Positions 47,856 to 56,689 of a DNA stretch of 64,000 nt are shown piece after piece (within the stretch, counting starts at the first letter, position 1; each line of letters begins with the position of its first letter). The notes under the pieces are model-generated. The model did no database searches. It worked only from the letters and a program-made list of their open reading frames with translations, and was not told the origin of the DNA. Source of the stretch: Shimia sp. R9_2. Its GTDB lineage: Bacteria > Pseudomonadota > Alphaproteobacteria > Rhodobacterales > Rhodobacteraceae. The stretch is taken from contig NZ_JAGHRO010000006.1 in the NCBI RefSeq assembly GCF_017743735.1, forward strand, positions 124,001 to 188,000, given 5' to 3'. Made by a program: the position numbers and the translations under genes.

Positions 47856-47889
47856 TGGCGGCCCGATCTGAATTCCGGAAGGGCCGCCA
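47856..47889. terminator. Convergent-gene hairpin
   Basis: TGGCGGCCC and GGGCCGCCA form a 9-bp stem around a 16-base loop, between phhB and the convergent peroxiredoxin gene. There is no T-run. Confidence 0.55.
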
Positions 47890-47901
47890 GAACTGGTTGG
47901 C

Positions 47902-48390
47902 TTAGAGGGCCGACAGCATGGTTTCGCCAGCGCTGACCTCGCAAACACCTGGCGACTCTTCAACGTTCAGCACTTTCACCACGCCATCTTCCAGCAGTGC
48001 GGCGTAACGCTTTGAGCGGTTCACAAAGCCGATCTCTGGCACAGAGAACTCCAGCCCCATGGCTACGGTCAAAGCGCCGCTGGGATCGGCCAGCAATGTC
48101 ACGCCTGCTTCGGCGGCCTGAGTGTTCTTGTCCCACGCGTCCATTACGAACGGGTCGTTCACCGACAAGCAGATCACTTCCTCAACGCCCTTTTCTTTGA
48201 ACGCGTCCATGTTGCGCATGAAGCTTGGCAGATGAGCTGAAGAACAGGTGCCCGTAAAGGCGCCGGGCAGACCAAACAGAATAACTTTGCGCCCTTTGGT
48301 CAGGCTCTCAACGCTGACGGGTTCCGGGCCTTCTGCCCCAACCTTCATCAGTGTGCCCTCTGGGATGTTATCACCTACAGAAATTGTCAT
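47902..48390 (-). CDS. Peroxiredoxin of the Prx5 type
   Basis: A 162-residue thiol peroxidase. The peroxidatic Cys49 is in LFGLPGAFTGTCSSAHLPSF, and ICLSVNDPFVMDAWDK and LLADPSGALTVAMGLEF are Prx5 hallmarks. A second cysteine (GVCEVS, near the C-terminus) could resolve it. It reduces hydroperoxides, usually with glutathione/glutaredoxin. It is divergent from an FAD reductase gene. Confidence 0.94.
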   Translation of the reverse strand: MTISVGDNIPEGTLMKVGAEGPEPVSVESLTKGRKVILFGLPGAFTGTCSSAHLPSFMRNMDAFKEKGVEEVICLSVNDPFVMDAWDKNTQAAEAGVTLLADPSGALTVAMGLEFSVPEIGFVNRSKRYAALLEDGVVKVLNVEESPGVCEVSAGETMLSAL

Positions 48391-48474
48391 TGATTATACT
48401 CTTCGTTGCGTTTCCCTGAAATGCGGATATAGGCTCCGATGCGATTGACGCAATGGCCGCGAGGGGAGTGTAAC

Positions 48475-49683
48475 GTGACGCACGTTGTTGTGATAGGCGC
48501 TGGTCAGGCCGGTGCGGCCTGTGTGGCGAAACTGCGCGCACTTGGTTTTGATGGGCAAATCACGCTTGTAGGGGCGGAAAATGTGCTTCCGTATCAGCGG
48601 CCTCCGCTTTCCAAAAAATATTTGCTCGGTGAAATGACGCTGGAGCGTTTGTTCCTGAGGCCTGAGAGCTTTTATGAAGAGCAGAACATCAATCTGCGTC
48701 TTGGTACCCGTGTAACGGCAATCGATACAGTTGCGCGAAAGGTTGTCACTGAGGCGGAAGAGCTGACCTACGACCATCTTGTCCTTGCGACGGGCGCTAC
48801 GCCCAATAGATTGCCCGCCTCCATTGGTGGCGATCTCGGCGGTGTCTACGTCGTGCGGGATCTGGCAGATGTCGATGCGATGGCGCCGGAATTTGTCGAA
48901 GATCGCCGTGTTTTGATCGTTGGTGGTGGCTATATCGGCTTGGAGGCTGCAGCGGTGGCGGCGTCCAAGGGATTGAAAGTGACACTTGTTGAGATGTCAG
49001 AGCGCATTCTGCAACGTGTGGCAGCACCGGAAACGTCAGATTACTTCCGCGATCTGCATGCAGCTCATGGTGTTGAGGTTCTGGAAAACGTTGGCCTTAA
49101 AGGCTTGCAGGGCGAGGGGCGCGTCGTATCTGCTGAGCTGACGGATGGCACCCAGCTTGCGGTGGATTTTGTCATTGTCGGTGTCGGCGTGAAGCCCAAC
49201 ACTGCATTGGCGGAAGGCGCAGGTATCGCGCTCGATAACGGCATCAAGACAGACGCGCTGGGGCGCACGGATGTTGAGGCTGTGTGGTCAGCAGGGGATT
49301 GCGCCTCTTTCCCCTACAAAGCGGCGCAAATCCGCCTTGAGAGCGTTCCAAACGCCATTGATCAAGCTGAGGTGGTTGCGGAAAACATTATGGGCGCCGA
49401 GAAGCCTTATGTTGCGAAGCCTTGGTTCTGGTCAGATCAATACGATGTCAAACTTCAGATTGCGGGCCTGAATTCGGGCTACGACCGCGTCGTGACACGT
49501 GACAACGGCGATGGAGCTAAGTCCTTCTGGTACTATAAGGGTGAGACGCTTCTTGCCGTTGATGCGATGAATTCAGCACGCGACTATATGGTCGGCAAAC
49601 GCCTGATCGAGGGCGGTAAGTCACCAAGTGCTGAGGTTGTTGCGGACATGACGATCGAGATCAAGGATTTGATGCGCCTGTGA
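48475..49683 (+). CDS. FAD-dependent ferredoxin/rubredoxin-type reductase
   Basis: A 402-residue pyridine-nucleotide-disulfide family reductase: FAD motif VVVIGAGQAGAACVAKLRALGFDGQITLVGAENVLPYQRPPLSK, NAD(P) motif VLIVGGGYIGLEAAAVAASKGLKVTLVE, and WSAGDCASFP then RLESVPNAIDQAEVVAENIMG with FWSDQYDVKLQIAGL. It lacks the CxxxxC redox pair and so passes electrons to a ferredoxin or rubredoxin. The partner is not next to it. The start is GTG 48475, with AGGGGAG upstream. The next gene begins in its stop (GTGA). Confidence 0.9.
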   Translation: MTHVVVIGAGQAGAACVAKLRALGFDGQITLVGAENVLPYQRPPLSKKYLLGEMTLERLFLRPESFYEEQNINLRLGTRVTAIDTVARKVVTEAEELTYDHLVLATGATPNRLPASIGGDLGGVYVVRDLADVDAMAPEFVEDRRVLIVGGGYIGLEAAAVAASKGLKVTLVEMSERILQRVAAPETSDYFRDLHAAHGVEVLENVGLKGLQGEGRVVSAELTDGTQLAVDFVIVGVGVKPNTALAEGAGIALDNGIKTDALGRTDVEAVWSAGDCASFPYKAAQIRLESVPNAIDQAEVVAENIMGAEKPYVAKPWFWSDQYDVKLQIAGLNSGYDRVVTRDNGDGAKSFWYYKGETLLAVDAMNSARDYMVGKRLIEGGKSPSAEVVADMTIEIKDLMRL

Positions 49684-50246
49684 GGATCATTGCCGGAACA
49701 TGGCGCGGAACAGCGCTGGCTGCTGTGGGCAAAGGGGATGCGGGCAAGCACCTGCGCCCAACGACTGATCGCGTGCGTGAAAGTCTCTTCAACGTGCTTA
49801 TGGGCGGCAAGTTTGGCGATCCTATAACTGGTGCACGTGTGCTGGATCTCTTTGCCGGTACAGGCGCGCTTGGCCTTGAGGCGATGTCTCGCGGGGCTGA
49901 GCATGTGACTTTTGTAGACGATGGGCGCGTCTCCGGGCAACTCATCAAAAGCAACATCCAAAGGCTCAACGCCAAGGCTAGCACGCGATTGTTGAAAATG
50001 GACGCGACCAGACTGCGCGCCAATGATGCTGATCCTTGTGATTTGGTGTTTCTGGACCCGCCATACGGAAAGTCGATTGGGCAAAGGGCGCTTGTTGAGG
50101 CGGTCAAACACGGTTGGCTGGCCGAAGATGCGCTCATTGTTTGGGAAGAGAATGCACCTCAGCTGGCGCCTGAGGGGTTCGAGATGATCGATGCCCGAAA
50201 GTACGGCGACACACATGTGACGATGCTGCGTCGGGCCGGTGGCTAA
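49680..50246 (+). CDS. rsmD: 16S rRNA (guanine-966-N2)-methyltransferase RsmD
   Basis: A 188-residue SAM enzyme. It opens MRIIAGTWRGTALAAVGKGDAGKHLRPTTDRVRESLFNVL, has the SAM site VLDLFAGTGALGLEAMSRGAEHVTFVD and the catalytic LVFLDPPYGKS (Asp126). It methylates G966 of 16S rRNA. The start is GTG 49680, overlapping the reductase stop as GTGA. It is the last gene before rplB, so here the S10 operon's usual upstream neighbours rplC/D/W are absent. Confidence 0.94.
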   Translation: MRIIAGTWRGTALAAVGKGDAGKHLRPTTDRVRESLFNVLMGGKFGDPITGARVLDLFAGTGALGLEAMSRGAEHVTFVDDGRVSGQLIKSNIQRLNAKASTRLLKMDATRLRANDADPCDLVFLDPPYGKSIGQRALVEAVKHGWLAEDALIVWEENAPQLAPEGFEMIDARKYGDTHVTMLRRAGG

Positions 50247-50392
50247 AGGCGCGGTAGCCGCCTTGGGTAGCAGGCGCTGGCGCAGTGTGCCAAACCCCAA
50301 TAAATCTTGGCGCTGCTATAGACAGCCTTTCCGATCCCTGTTACATCGCGCCAGTCGTGTGGCCTCAGATTCGTTCTGGGGCTGCACCGTTT

Positions 50393-50422
50393 TTGAACCG
50401 GGGACCTTCGGGGCCCTATAAA
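50393..50422 (+). promoter_or_regulatory. Candidate sigma-70 promoter of the rplB block
   Basis: TTGAAC (50393-50398), an 18-bp spacer and TATAAA (50417-50422) lie 85 bp before rplB. The spacer is itself GC-rich and hairpin-prone, and GCCACCTTCGGGGGGC follows near the expected start. It fits a promoter for an operon cut off from its usual upstream ribosomal genes. Confidence 0.55.
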
Positions 50423-50506
50423 CTTGGCCACCTTCGGGGGGCTTTAACATAGCCGGACCAAAGACAAGAACCTAAGGTCTGGCGCGCTATACGGAAGACA
50501 GAAAGC

Positions 50507-51349
50507 ATGGCACTCAAGTCGTACAAGCCGACGACGCCGGGCCAGCGTGGGCTGGTGCTGATCGACCGTTCGGAGCTTTGGAAAGGACGTCCTGTCAAAG
50601 CCCTCACTGAGGGTCTGACAAAATCGGGCGGCCGGAACAACACCGGACGGATCACCTCGCGTCGTCGTGGTGGTGGGGCGAAACGCCTTTACCGGATCGT
50701 TGACTTCAAACGGAACAAATTTGATGTAGCGGCAACCGTTGAGCGGATCGAATACGACCCGAACCGGACCGCATTCATCGCATTGGTCAAATATGACGAC
50801 GGCGAGCAGGCATATATCCTCGCGCCTCAGCGTCTGGCAGTTGGCGATCAAGTGATCGCGTCTGCAAAGGCCGACATCAAGCCGGGCAACGCAATGCCGT
50901 TCTCGGGCATGCCGATCGGTACGATCGTTCACAACATCGAACTGAAACCAGGCAAAGGCGGCCAGATCGCCCGTGCAGCTGGTACCTACGCTCAGTTTGT
51001 TGGTCGTGACGGTGGTTACGCTCAGATCCGCCTGTCCTCTGGCGAACTGCGCCTCGTACGTCAGGAATGCATGGCCACCGTTGGTGCCGTGTCTAACCCT
51101 GACAACTCCAACCAGAACTTCGGTAAAGCCGGCCGTATGCGCCACAAAGGCAAGCGTCCGAGCGTTCGTGGTGTGGTCATGAACCCGATCGATCACCCTC
51201 ACGGTGGTGGTGAAGGTCGTACCTCCGGTGGTCGTCACCCAGTGACACCATGGGGTAAGCCGACCAAGGGTGCGCGTACCCGCAACAAAAACAAAGCGTC
51301 GCAAAAGCTTATCATCCGCTCGCGTCACGCCAAGAAGAAGGGGCGTTAA
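50507..51349 (+). CDS. rplB: 50S ribosomal protein L2
   Basis: 280 residues, standard L2: [55 protein letters not shown], and the conserved [29 protein letters not shown], whose histidine lies near the peptidyl-transferase centre. Codon use is strongly biased, as for other ribosomal genes. In most bacteria rplW lies just upstream; here rsmD does, 260 bp away. Confidence 0.99.
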   Translation: MALKSYKPTTPGQRGLVLIDRSELWKGRPVKALTEGLTKSGGRNNTGRITSRRRGGGAKRLYRIVDFKRNKFDVAATVERIEYDPNRTAFIALVKYDDGEQAYILAPQRLAVGDQVIASAKADIKPGNAMPFSGMPIGTIVHNIELKPGKGGQIARAAGTYAQFVGRDGGYAQIRLSSGELRLVRQECMATVGAVSNPDNSNQNFGKAGRMRHKGKRPSVRGVVMNPIDHPHGGGEGRTSGGRHPVTPWGKPTKGARTRNKNKASQKLIIRSRHAKKKGR

Positions 51350-51352
51350 TAG

Positions 51353-51631
51353 ATGTCTCGCTCTGTATGGAAAGGCCCTTTTGTGGATGCTTACGTGCTT
51401 AAGAAAGCCGAAGCAGTTCGCGAATCCGGTCGTAATGAAGTGATCAAGATTTGGTCCCGTCGTTCCACCATCCTGCCCCAGTTCGTGGGTCTGACTTTTG
51501 GTGTGTACAACGGTAAAAAGCACGTTCCTGTGCTGGTAACCGAAGACATGATCGGTCAGAAATTCGGTGAATATTCGCCTACCCGTACCTACTACGGGCA
51601 CGCGGCCGACAAAAAAGCGAAACGGAAGTAA
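51353..51631 (+). CDS. rpsS: 30S ribosomal protein S19
   Basis: 92 residues: [92 protein letters not shown]. It binds 16S rRNA in the head of the small subunit with S13. Starts 3 bp after rplB in an unbroken operon. Confidence 0.99.
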   Translation: MSRSVWKGPFVDAYVLKKAEAVRESGRNEVIKIWSRRSTILPQFVGLTFGVYNGKKHVPVLVTEDMIGQKFGEYSPTRTYYGHAADKKAKRK

Positions 51632-51634
51632 GTC

Positions 51635-52015
51635 ATGGGCAAGGCAAAGAACCCCCGCCGCGTGGCTGAAAACGAAGCAATGGCGAAAACTCGCATGCTT
51701 CGCACCAGCCCGCAGAAACTGAACCTGGTGGCCGGCATGATCCGCGGCAAGAAAGTTGAGAAGGCTCTGACCGACCTGACTTTCTCCAACAAGCGTATCG
51801 CGCAGGACGTGAAGAAATGCCTTCAGTCCGCGATTGCCAACGCCGAAAACAACCACAACCTGGACGTCGACAGCCTGATCGTTGCCGAAGCCTATGTGGG
51901 CAAGAACCTGACCATGAAACGCGGTCGTCCGCGCGCCCGTGGTCGTTTCGGCAAGATCATCAAGCCGTTCTCTGAGCTCACCATCAAGGTGCGTCAAGTT
52001 GAGGAGCAAGCCTAA
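51635..52015 (+). CDS. rplV: 50S ribosomal protein L22
   Basis: 126 residues with the exit-tunnel hairpin protein pattern: [89 protein letters not shown]. It lines the polypeptide exit tunnel. Its stop and the rpsC start share a base (TAATG). Confidence 0.99.
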   Translation: MGKAKNPRRVAENEAMAKTRMLRTSPQKLNLVAGMIRGKKVEKALTDLTFSNKRIAQDVKKCLQSAIANAENNHNLDVDSLIVAEAYVGKNLTMKRGRPRARGRFGKIIKPFSELTIKVRQVEEQA

Positions 52016-52722
52016 TGGGTAACAAAGTCAATCCGATTGGCATGCGCCTTCAGGTGAACCGCACCTGGGACAGCCGCTGGTATGCTGACACCAAGGACTA
52101 CGGTGATCTTCTTCTGGAAGACCTCAAGATCCGTGAGTTCATCAAGAAAGAGTGCAAGCAAGCTGGTGTTGCACGTGTGATCATCGAGCGTCCGCACAAG
52201 AAGTGCCGCGTGACCGTTCACACCGCACGTCCTGGCGTGATCATCGGTAAAAAAGGCGCAGACATCGAGACTCTTCGCAAGAAGATCGCGACGATGACTG
52301 ACTCCGAGCTGCACCTCAACATCGTTGAAGTGCGTAAGCCGGAACTCGACGCTCAGCTGGTTGGCGAGTCCATCGCTCAGCAGCTGGAACGCCGTGTGTC
52401 TTTCCGTCGCGCGATGAAGCGTGCCGTTCAGAACGCAATGCGCATGGGCGCCCTGGGTATCCGGGTGAACGTCGCAGGTCGTCTGGGTGGTGCCGAAATC
52501 GCACGTACCGAATGGTACCGCGAAGGCCGTGTGCCTCTGCACACCCTGCGTGCTGACATCGATTACGCACATGTGGAAGCGACCACCGCTTACGGGATCA
52601 TTGGTATCAAAACCTGGATCTTCAAAGGCGAGATCATGGAGCATGATCCACAGGCGCGTGACCGCCGTGCACAAGAAGTCCAGGATGGCCCTGCACCACG
52701 TGGTGCCGGTGGTCGTCGCTAA
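52015..52722 (+). CDS. rpsC: 30S ribosomal protein S3
   Basis: 235 residues: [33 protein letters not shown], the KH domain [18 protein letters not shown], and [38 protein letters not shown]. It helps unwind mRNA at the ribosome entry tunnel. It begins in the rplV stop (TAATG). Confidence 0.99.
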   Translation: MGNKVNPIGMRLQVNRTWDSRWYADTKDYGDLLLEDLKIREFIKKECKQAGVARVIIERPHKKCRVTVHTARPGVIIGKKGADIETLRKKIATMTDSELHLNIVEVRKPELDAQLVGESIAQQLERRVSFRRAMKRAVQNAMRMGALGIRVNVAGRLGGAEIARTEWYREGRVPLHTLRADIDYAHVEATTAYGIIGIKTWIFKGEIMEHDPQARDRRAQEVQDGPAPRGAGGRR

Positions 52723-52735
52723 GGGAGACTGATCA

Positions 52736-53149
52736 ATGCTTCAACCAAAGCGTACTAAATTCCGCAAGATGCACAAAGGCCGCATCAAAGGCGAAGCCAA
52801 GGGTGGCTCCACCCTGAACTTCGGCTCTTTCGGCCTGAAGGCAACCACACCGGAACGCGTGACCGCTCGCCAGATCGAGGCAGCACGTCGTGCAATGACC
52901 CGTCACATGAAACGTCAGGGCCGTGTTTGGATCCGTATCTTCCCAGACACCCCAGTGACCTCGAAGCCTACCGAAGTCCGTATGGGTAAAGGTAAAGGTT
53001 CCGTGGACTATTGGGCCTGCAAAGTGAAGCCGGGCCGCGTTATGTTCGAAATCGACGGTGTTGACGAAGACATCGCACGTGAGGCTCTGCGCCTTGCCGC
53101 GATGAAACTTCCTGTCAAAACCCGCGTCGTCGTTCGCGAAGACTGGTAA
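52736..53149 (+). CDS. rplP: 50S ribosomal protein L16
   Basis: 137 residues: [109 protein letters not shown]. It aids tRNA binding at the A site. Normally rpmC follows at once; here a terminator and 10.4 kb of other genes intervene before rpmC. Confidence 0.99.
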   Translation: MLQPKRTKFRKMHKGRIKGEAKGGSTLNFGSFGLKATTPERVTARQIEAARRAMTRHMKRQGRVWIRIFPDTPVTSKPTEVRMGKGKGSVDYWACKVKPGRVMFEIDGVDEDIAREALRLAAMKLPVKTRVVVREDW

Positions 53150-53187
53150 GAGGTTGGTGAGCGACGCTCACCATCTTCAGAGAATTG

Positions 53188-53222
53188 ACCCCTCGCTGGA
53201 AACAGCGGGGGGTTTCTTTTTG
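53188..53222 (+). terminator. Terminator after rplP
   Basis: ACCCCTCGCTG and CAGCGGGGGGT form an 11-bp stem (one mismatch) with a GAAA loop, followed by TTTCTTTTTG. A strong stop for the rplB-rplP transcript, 38 bp after the stop codon. Confidence 0.92.
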
Positions 53223-53371
53223 AGGCATGAAAGATTTTGCGCGAGGTCTAACCGCAAAGTGGCTCGCAGTTTGTCTTAGAAAAACCGGCTCTGCATGTAT
53301 TCATTCAGCTGTGCAAAGCGCCTTAAAGACAGGGCATCTTCTAGCGGAGCCGCCAATGGTGCGCTTCAAGC

Positions 53372-53403
53372 AAAAAGCCCCACATGAACTGCGGGGCTTT
53401 CTG
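53372..53403 (-). terminator. Terminator of the chemoreceptor gene
   Basis: AAAGCCCC and GGGGCTTT form a stem with an 11-base loop; the minus strand continues TTTTTGCTTG. It lies 22 bp beyond the chemoreceptor stop. Confidence 0.8.
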
Positions 53404-53424
53404 ATTTGTTCTGTCATTTATGGA

Positions 53425-55590
53425 TCAGGCAGCGGCCCATTCTTCATCAAGCGCGTCTTCATCGCTCTCTTCAGTGGCTTGATCCTTGAGCTTAAAGCCG
53501 GAGATGGCCCGTACAAGGCTTTCAGCTTCCCCGAGCAGCACCTGCCCAGAGGCCGCTGTTTCCTCAAGCATTGCGGCGCTCTTCTGGCTGTCGTGGTCGA
53601 GGCTTTCCACCGCTGCGTTGACTTCCGCGAGGCCGGAGGATTGATCGGCGGCGTTTTCCGCGATCTCATTCACTTTGCCGACCACCTGTTCCACTGCCTG
53701 AAGGATTTCGCCGAGAGAGTCTCCGGTTTCATCCATCAACTCAACCCCGTTCACCACCTCAGCCTGCGAGCTGGAGATCAGTGTGTTGATCTCATGTGCC
53801 GCATCAGACGAGCGTTGTGCCAAAGCGCGCACTTCAGAGGCCACAACCGCAAAGCCACGTCCTGCGTCGCCTGCGCGGGCGGCTTCGACGCCGGCATTCA
53901 ACGCCAGCAGGTTGGTCTGGAAGGCCACATCTTCAATCAGCCCGGAGATCTGCGAAATCGCATCAGAGCTTTCTTTGATACGCTGGATGGCCGCCACCGT
54001 TTGGTCGGCAACGGTACGCGTGGCTTCTGCCTTCTCTTGTGCGTTATTGACGTGTGTCCGTGCTTCTTGTGCGCTTTGTGCTGTGCTGTTCACAGTTTGT
54101 GCAACGGTTTGAAGTGAAGAGGATGTCTCCTCCAAGGAGGCCGCAGAAATTTCTCCTCGGCGCGAGGCATCATCCACCGAGGATGAGATTTCTTTCGATG
54201 TGCGATTGAGAACATTGGACGAAGAGGAAAGCTGGCGCACCATCCCGTCAAGACTGCCGACCAGATGATCCAGCGTATCAGAGATGTCTTTGAAAATACC
54301 CTTCTGTCCGGACGGCATATTTTGAGAAAGATCCCCTGTTCCCAGGATTTCGAGGGCTTCCTTTACGTCGCCGAGGCCTCTTTCGGTCACTTCACCAATT
54401 GCGTTCACCCCGCGTCCTAATTCCGCAAAGGCGCCGTCGGAATTACCGATGTCTATCCGACGGGAAAAATCGCCTTCGCCACAAGCATCAATGACTTTCG
54501 ATATTTCCCGCGTAAGATGGATGCGTGTTTCTTCGGAATTCCGGAATACTGCCACAGCCTCTGAAATATCAGCCATCTCGCGAATGCGGGATTTCGGAAG
54601 GTCGCTAGAGAAGTCTTCCGCCATAACTTCTTTCAGGACAATATCAATTTTTCGAAGCGGCCGGGAGATGCCGCGTGCAAGCAGGATCGCCAGAATGGCA
54701 AAGAGCCCGCCGCCTATAATGGCAGCCCAACGGGAGCTCATTTGCGCCTGCTGGCTGAGGATTTCGCTTTCGTGCAGGATATTGTTGGCCGCGCCTTGAA
54801 CCTCATTCAGCAGTTGATCCATGAGCGGTTCGGCATTTGCAAAATGGGCAGATGCATCGCTGCGTTGGCCGAGCTCAGTCAGAGTTTCCTGTACCAGGGC
54901 GGTGAATGAGGCCTGATACGCATCTAGATGGGGCAGGATGCCTTCTCGCTGTGCCGCGCTGTCATAAAAGAAGACAGGGAAGCCACGGAACTCTTCTATG
55001 CGTTTGGACACTTCGCCCAGCCAATGTGCGCTTGGGTCGAGGAGAAAGTCCTTCTCATGTTGGCGCATGGTCAGCACTTTGACCCGAAGAACCGGAATCG
55101 CTACGCCTTCGAGGCTTGTCTCCATGGCGGCCACGGCTTCGCTCAGTTCGCCTTTGAGACCGTCAGATTGCGTGAGGCCGAGGCGCTGATTGCTGGCCGC
55201 AATTTCTTGGAAACTCTCCTCATAGAGAGAGATATGCTCTTTCAACTGGGAAAGCGGTTCGGAAGCACTTTGGAGCTCTGGCAGTTCTGTCACAAGTGTC
55301 TCCAACTCCTCTATAAAACCGTTGAGGTCAGTCATCACCGCAGCGTGGCGATCGACATATTTTCTATCCAGTCGCAGAAGGAAATCCTTTTCCGCGCGCC
55401 GCGCCATAAGGAATTCGATCTTGATATTCTCAGCGGCAATCATTGCCTCTTCGATATTATGCACCCGATGCTGCATGTCATCGCGCATCTTATGGGAATA
55501 GAGCGAGATCCCCGCAAGACCTCCCATTACGGTGAGTGCCATAACGATGATTGTTAGGATCGCGAAATTGACTGTAACCTTGGATTTCAT
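53425..55590 (-). CDS. Methyl-accepting chemotaxis protein
   Basis: 721 residues. TM1 (~7-30) and TM2 (~287-307) enclose a helical periplasmic sensor of the HBM (two four-helix bundles) type, with two repeats of a RxxEKDFLL stretch (MARRAEKDFLL and MRQHEKDFLL). A HAMP domain follows (~311-363), a second HAMP-like stretch (~370-430), and the signalling hairpin DVAFQTNLLALNAGVEAARAGDAGRGFAVVASEVRALAQRSSDAA (~552-597). It ends in DEEWAAA, close to the tethering pentapeptide type. It reports a ligand to CheA; the ligand is unknown. No che genes lie nearby. Confidence 0.94.
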   Translation of the reverse strand: MKSKVTVNFAILTIIVMALTVMGGLAGISLYSHKMRDDMQHRVHNIEEAMIAAENIKIEFLMARRAEKDFLLRLDRKYVDRHAAVMTDLNGFIEELETLVTELPELQSASEPLSQLKEHISLYEESFQEIAASNQRLGLTQSDGLKGELSEAVAAMETSLEGVAIPVLRVKVLTMRQHEKDFLLDPSAHWLGEVSKRIEEFRGFPVFFYDSAAQREGILPHLDAYQASFTALVQETLTELGQRSDASAHFANAEPLMDQLLNEVQGAANNILHESEILSQQAQMSSRWAAIIGGGLFAILAILLARGISRPLRKIDIVLKEVMAEDFSSDLPKSRIREMADISEAVAVFRNSEETRIHLTREISKVIDACGEGDFSRRIDIGNSDGAFAELGRGVNAIGEVTERGLGDVKEALEILGTGDLSQNMPSGQKGIFKDISDTLDHLVGSLDGMVRQLSSSSNVLNRTSKEISSSVDDASRRGEISAASLEETSSSLQTVAQTVNSTAQSAQEARTHVNNAQEKAEATRTVADQTVAAIQRIKESSDAISQISGLIEDVAFQTNLLALNAGVEAARAGDAGRGFAVVASEVRALAQRSSDAAHEINTLISSSQAEVVNGVELMDETGDSLGEILQAVEQVVGKVNEIAENAADQSSGLAEVNAAVESLDHDSQKSAAMLEETAASGQVLLGEAESLVRAISGFKLKDQATEESDEDALDEEWAAA

Positions 55591-55790
55591 GCTCTCTTCC
55601 CCTCACTAGCAAATTGCTAATGGCCAATGTGACTAAAGAGGTAGCAACCACGGGTTAATTTAACGTAGCAGCGAATATGGTGGCGAATTGGCATTCTAAT
55701 TGCCATTTTAAATCTAATGTTTTCAGAGCGGTAATTCCTTGTTTCACTCAGTGTCTCGCCATTGGTCGCGACGACCGCTAGGAAAGACTC

Positions 55791-56411
55791 ATGTCTACAA
55801 TCGAATCTCTTTTTGTGACGCGGCTCTATCGGGCGCGTCTGTCTGAACAAGGCCCTGCCGTGGATACCGCAGAGCTTGAAGCCTCTTGTTTCTCGATCGC
55901 TGAAGACGATGAAGCGGGGCAGGAATGGTGCGAGAACAATGCCTATCCGGGCTACACCTCTTATGCATCGCTCACCGATTTGCCTTGGCGGTTCCCAATC
56001 TTTGCGGATGTGGTCAAAGCACTGGACCTGCATGTGGCAGCTTTCGCAAAAGATCTGGAATTCAACCTCGATGGGCGTGCGCTGAAGCTGGAGGATATCT
56101 GGATCAACATTCTTCCAGAGGGCGGGATGCATGCGTCTCATATTCACCCGCACTCGGTGATCAGTGGCACCACTTATGTCTCCATGCCCGAAGGTGCGAG
56201 CGCGTTGAAACTGGAAGATCCACGGTCCGGGCGGATGATGGCAGCACCGGTGCGCCATAAGGATGCGCGGCGGGATTTGCAGCCGTTTGTCTATGTAAAA
56301 CCAGAGGTTGGCGATGTCCTCCTGTGGGAAAGCTGGTTGCGCCATGAAGTGCCGATGAACATGTCGGAAGAAGAGCGTGTCAGCGTGAGCTTCAACTACG
56401 TTTGGGAGTAG
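55791..56411 (+). CDS. TIGR02466-family putative 2OG-Fe(II) oxygenase
   Basis: A 206-residue protein with the TIGR02466 pattern: SLTDLPWRFPIFADVVKALDLH, LEDIWINILPEGGMHASHIHPHSVISGTTYVSMPEGASALKLEDPR, then DVLLWESWLRHEVPMNMSEEERVSVSFNYVWE. The HxH pair and the later His (LRHEVP) with Arg (ERVSVSFN) fit a double-stranded beta-helix iron site, as in phytanoyl/2OG oxygenases. The substrate is unknown. An 11-bp tandem repeat array starts 20 bp after its stop. Confidence 0.85.
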   Translation: MSTIESLFVTRLYRARLSEQGPAVDTAELEASCFSIAEDDEAGQEWCENNAYPGYTSYASLTDLPWRFPIFADVVKALDLHVAAFAKDLEFNLDGRALKLEDIWINILPEGGMHASHIHPHSVISGTTYVSMPEGASALKLEDPRSGRMMAAPVRHKDARRDLQPFVYVKPEVGDVLLWESWLRHEVPMNMSEEERVSVSFNYVWE

Positions 56412-56430
56412 TTGAAGGCGTAAAATCTAC

Positions 56431-56474
56431 GTCTGTATCACGTCGGTATTGCAGCTGTATCGCGACTGTATCGC
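56431..56474 (+). repeat. Four 11-bp tandem repeats, array B
   Basis: GTCTGTATCAC, GTCGGTATTGC, AGCTGTATCGC, GACTGTATCGC, head to tail with no gaps, then GGAGGTGCC. The consensus is NNCKGTATYGC. It matches array A at 16161-16193 on the opposite strand, including the AGGTGC flank. It lies 216 bp before the gene at 56690 and 20 bp after the TIGR02466 gene. Confidence 0.8.
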
Positions 56475-56689
56475 GGAGGTGCCTTTGTCGGTCTCCGCGA
56501 TTTGCTTTTTGAGGCGCAATTCTAGGTGGACTCTAATTGCGGAATGGCAACAGGTCGTCTTGAGGTTCACTTATGGCGCCGCGTTAACTTGTTCGCCTGC
56601 GACGACCCCAATAGTTAAATTTTTACTCAAGCGGCTTGGGGCTTGAACCAGCCTTTGGGGTCATGGGGAATTAAGCTGGCAAGACGGAC

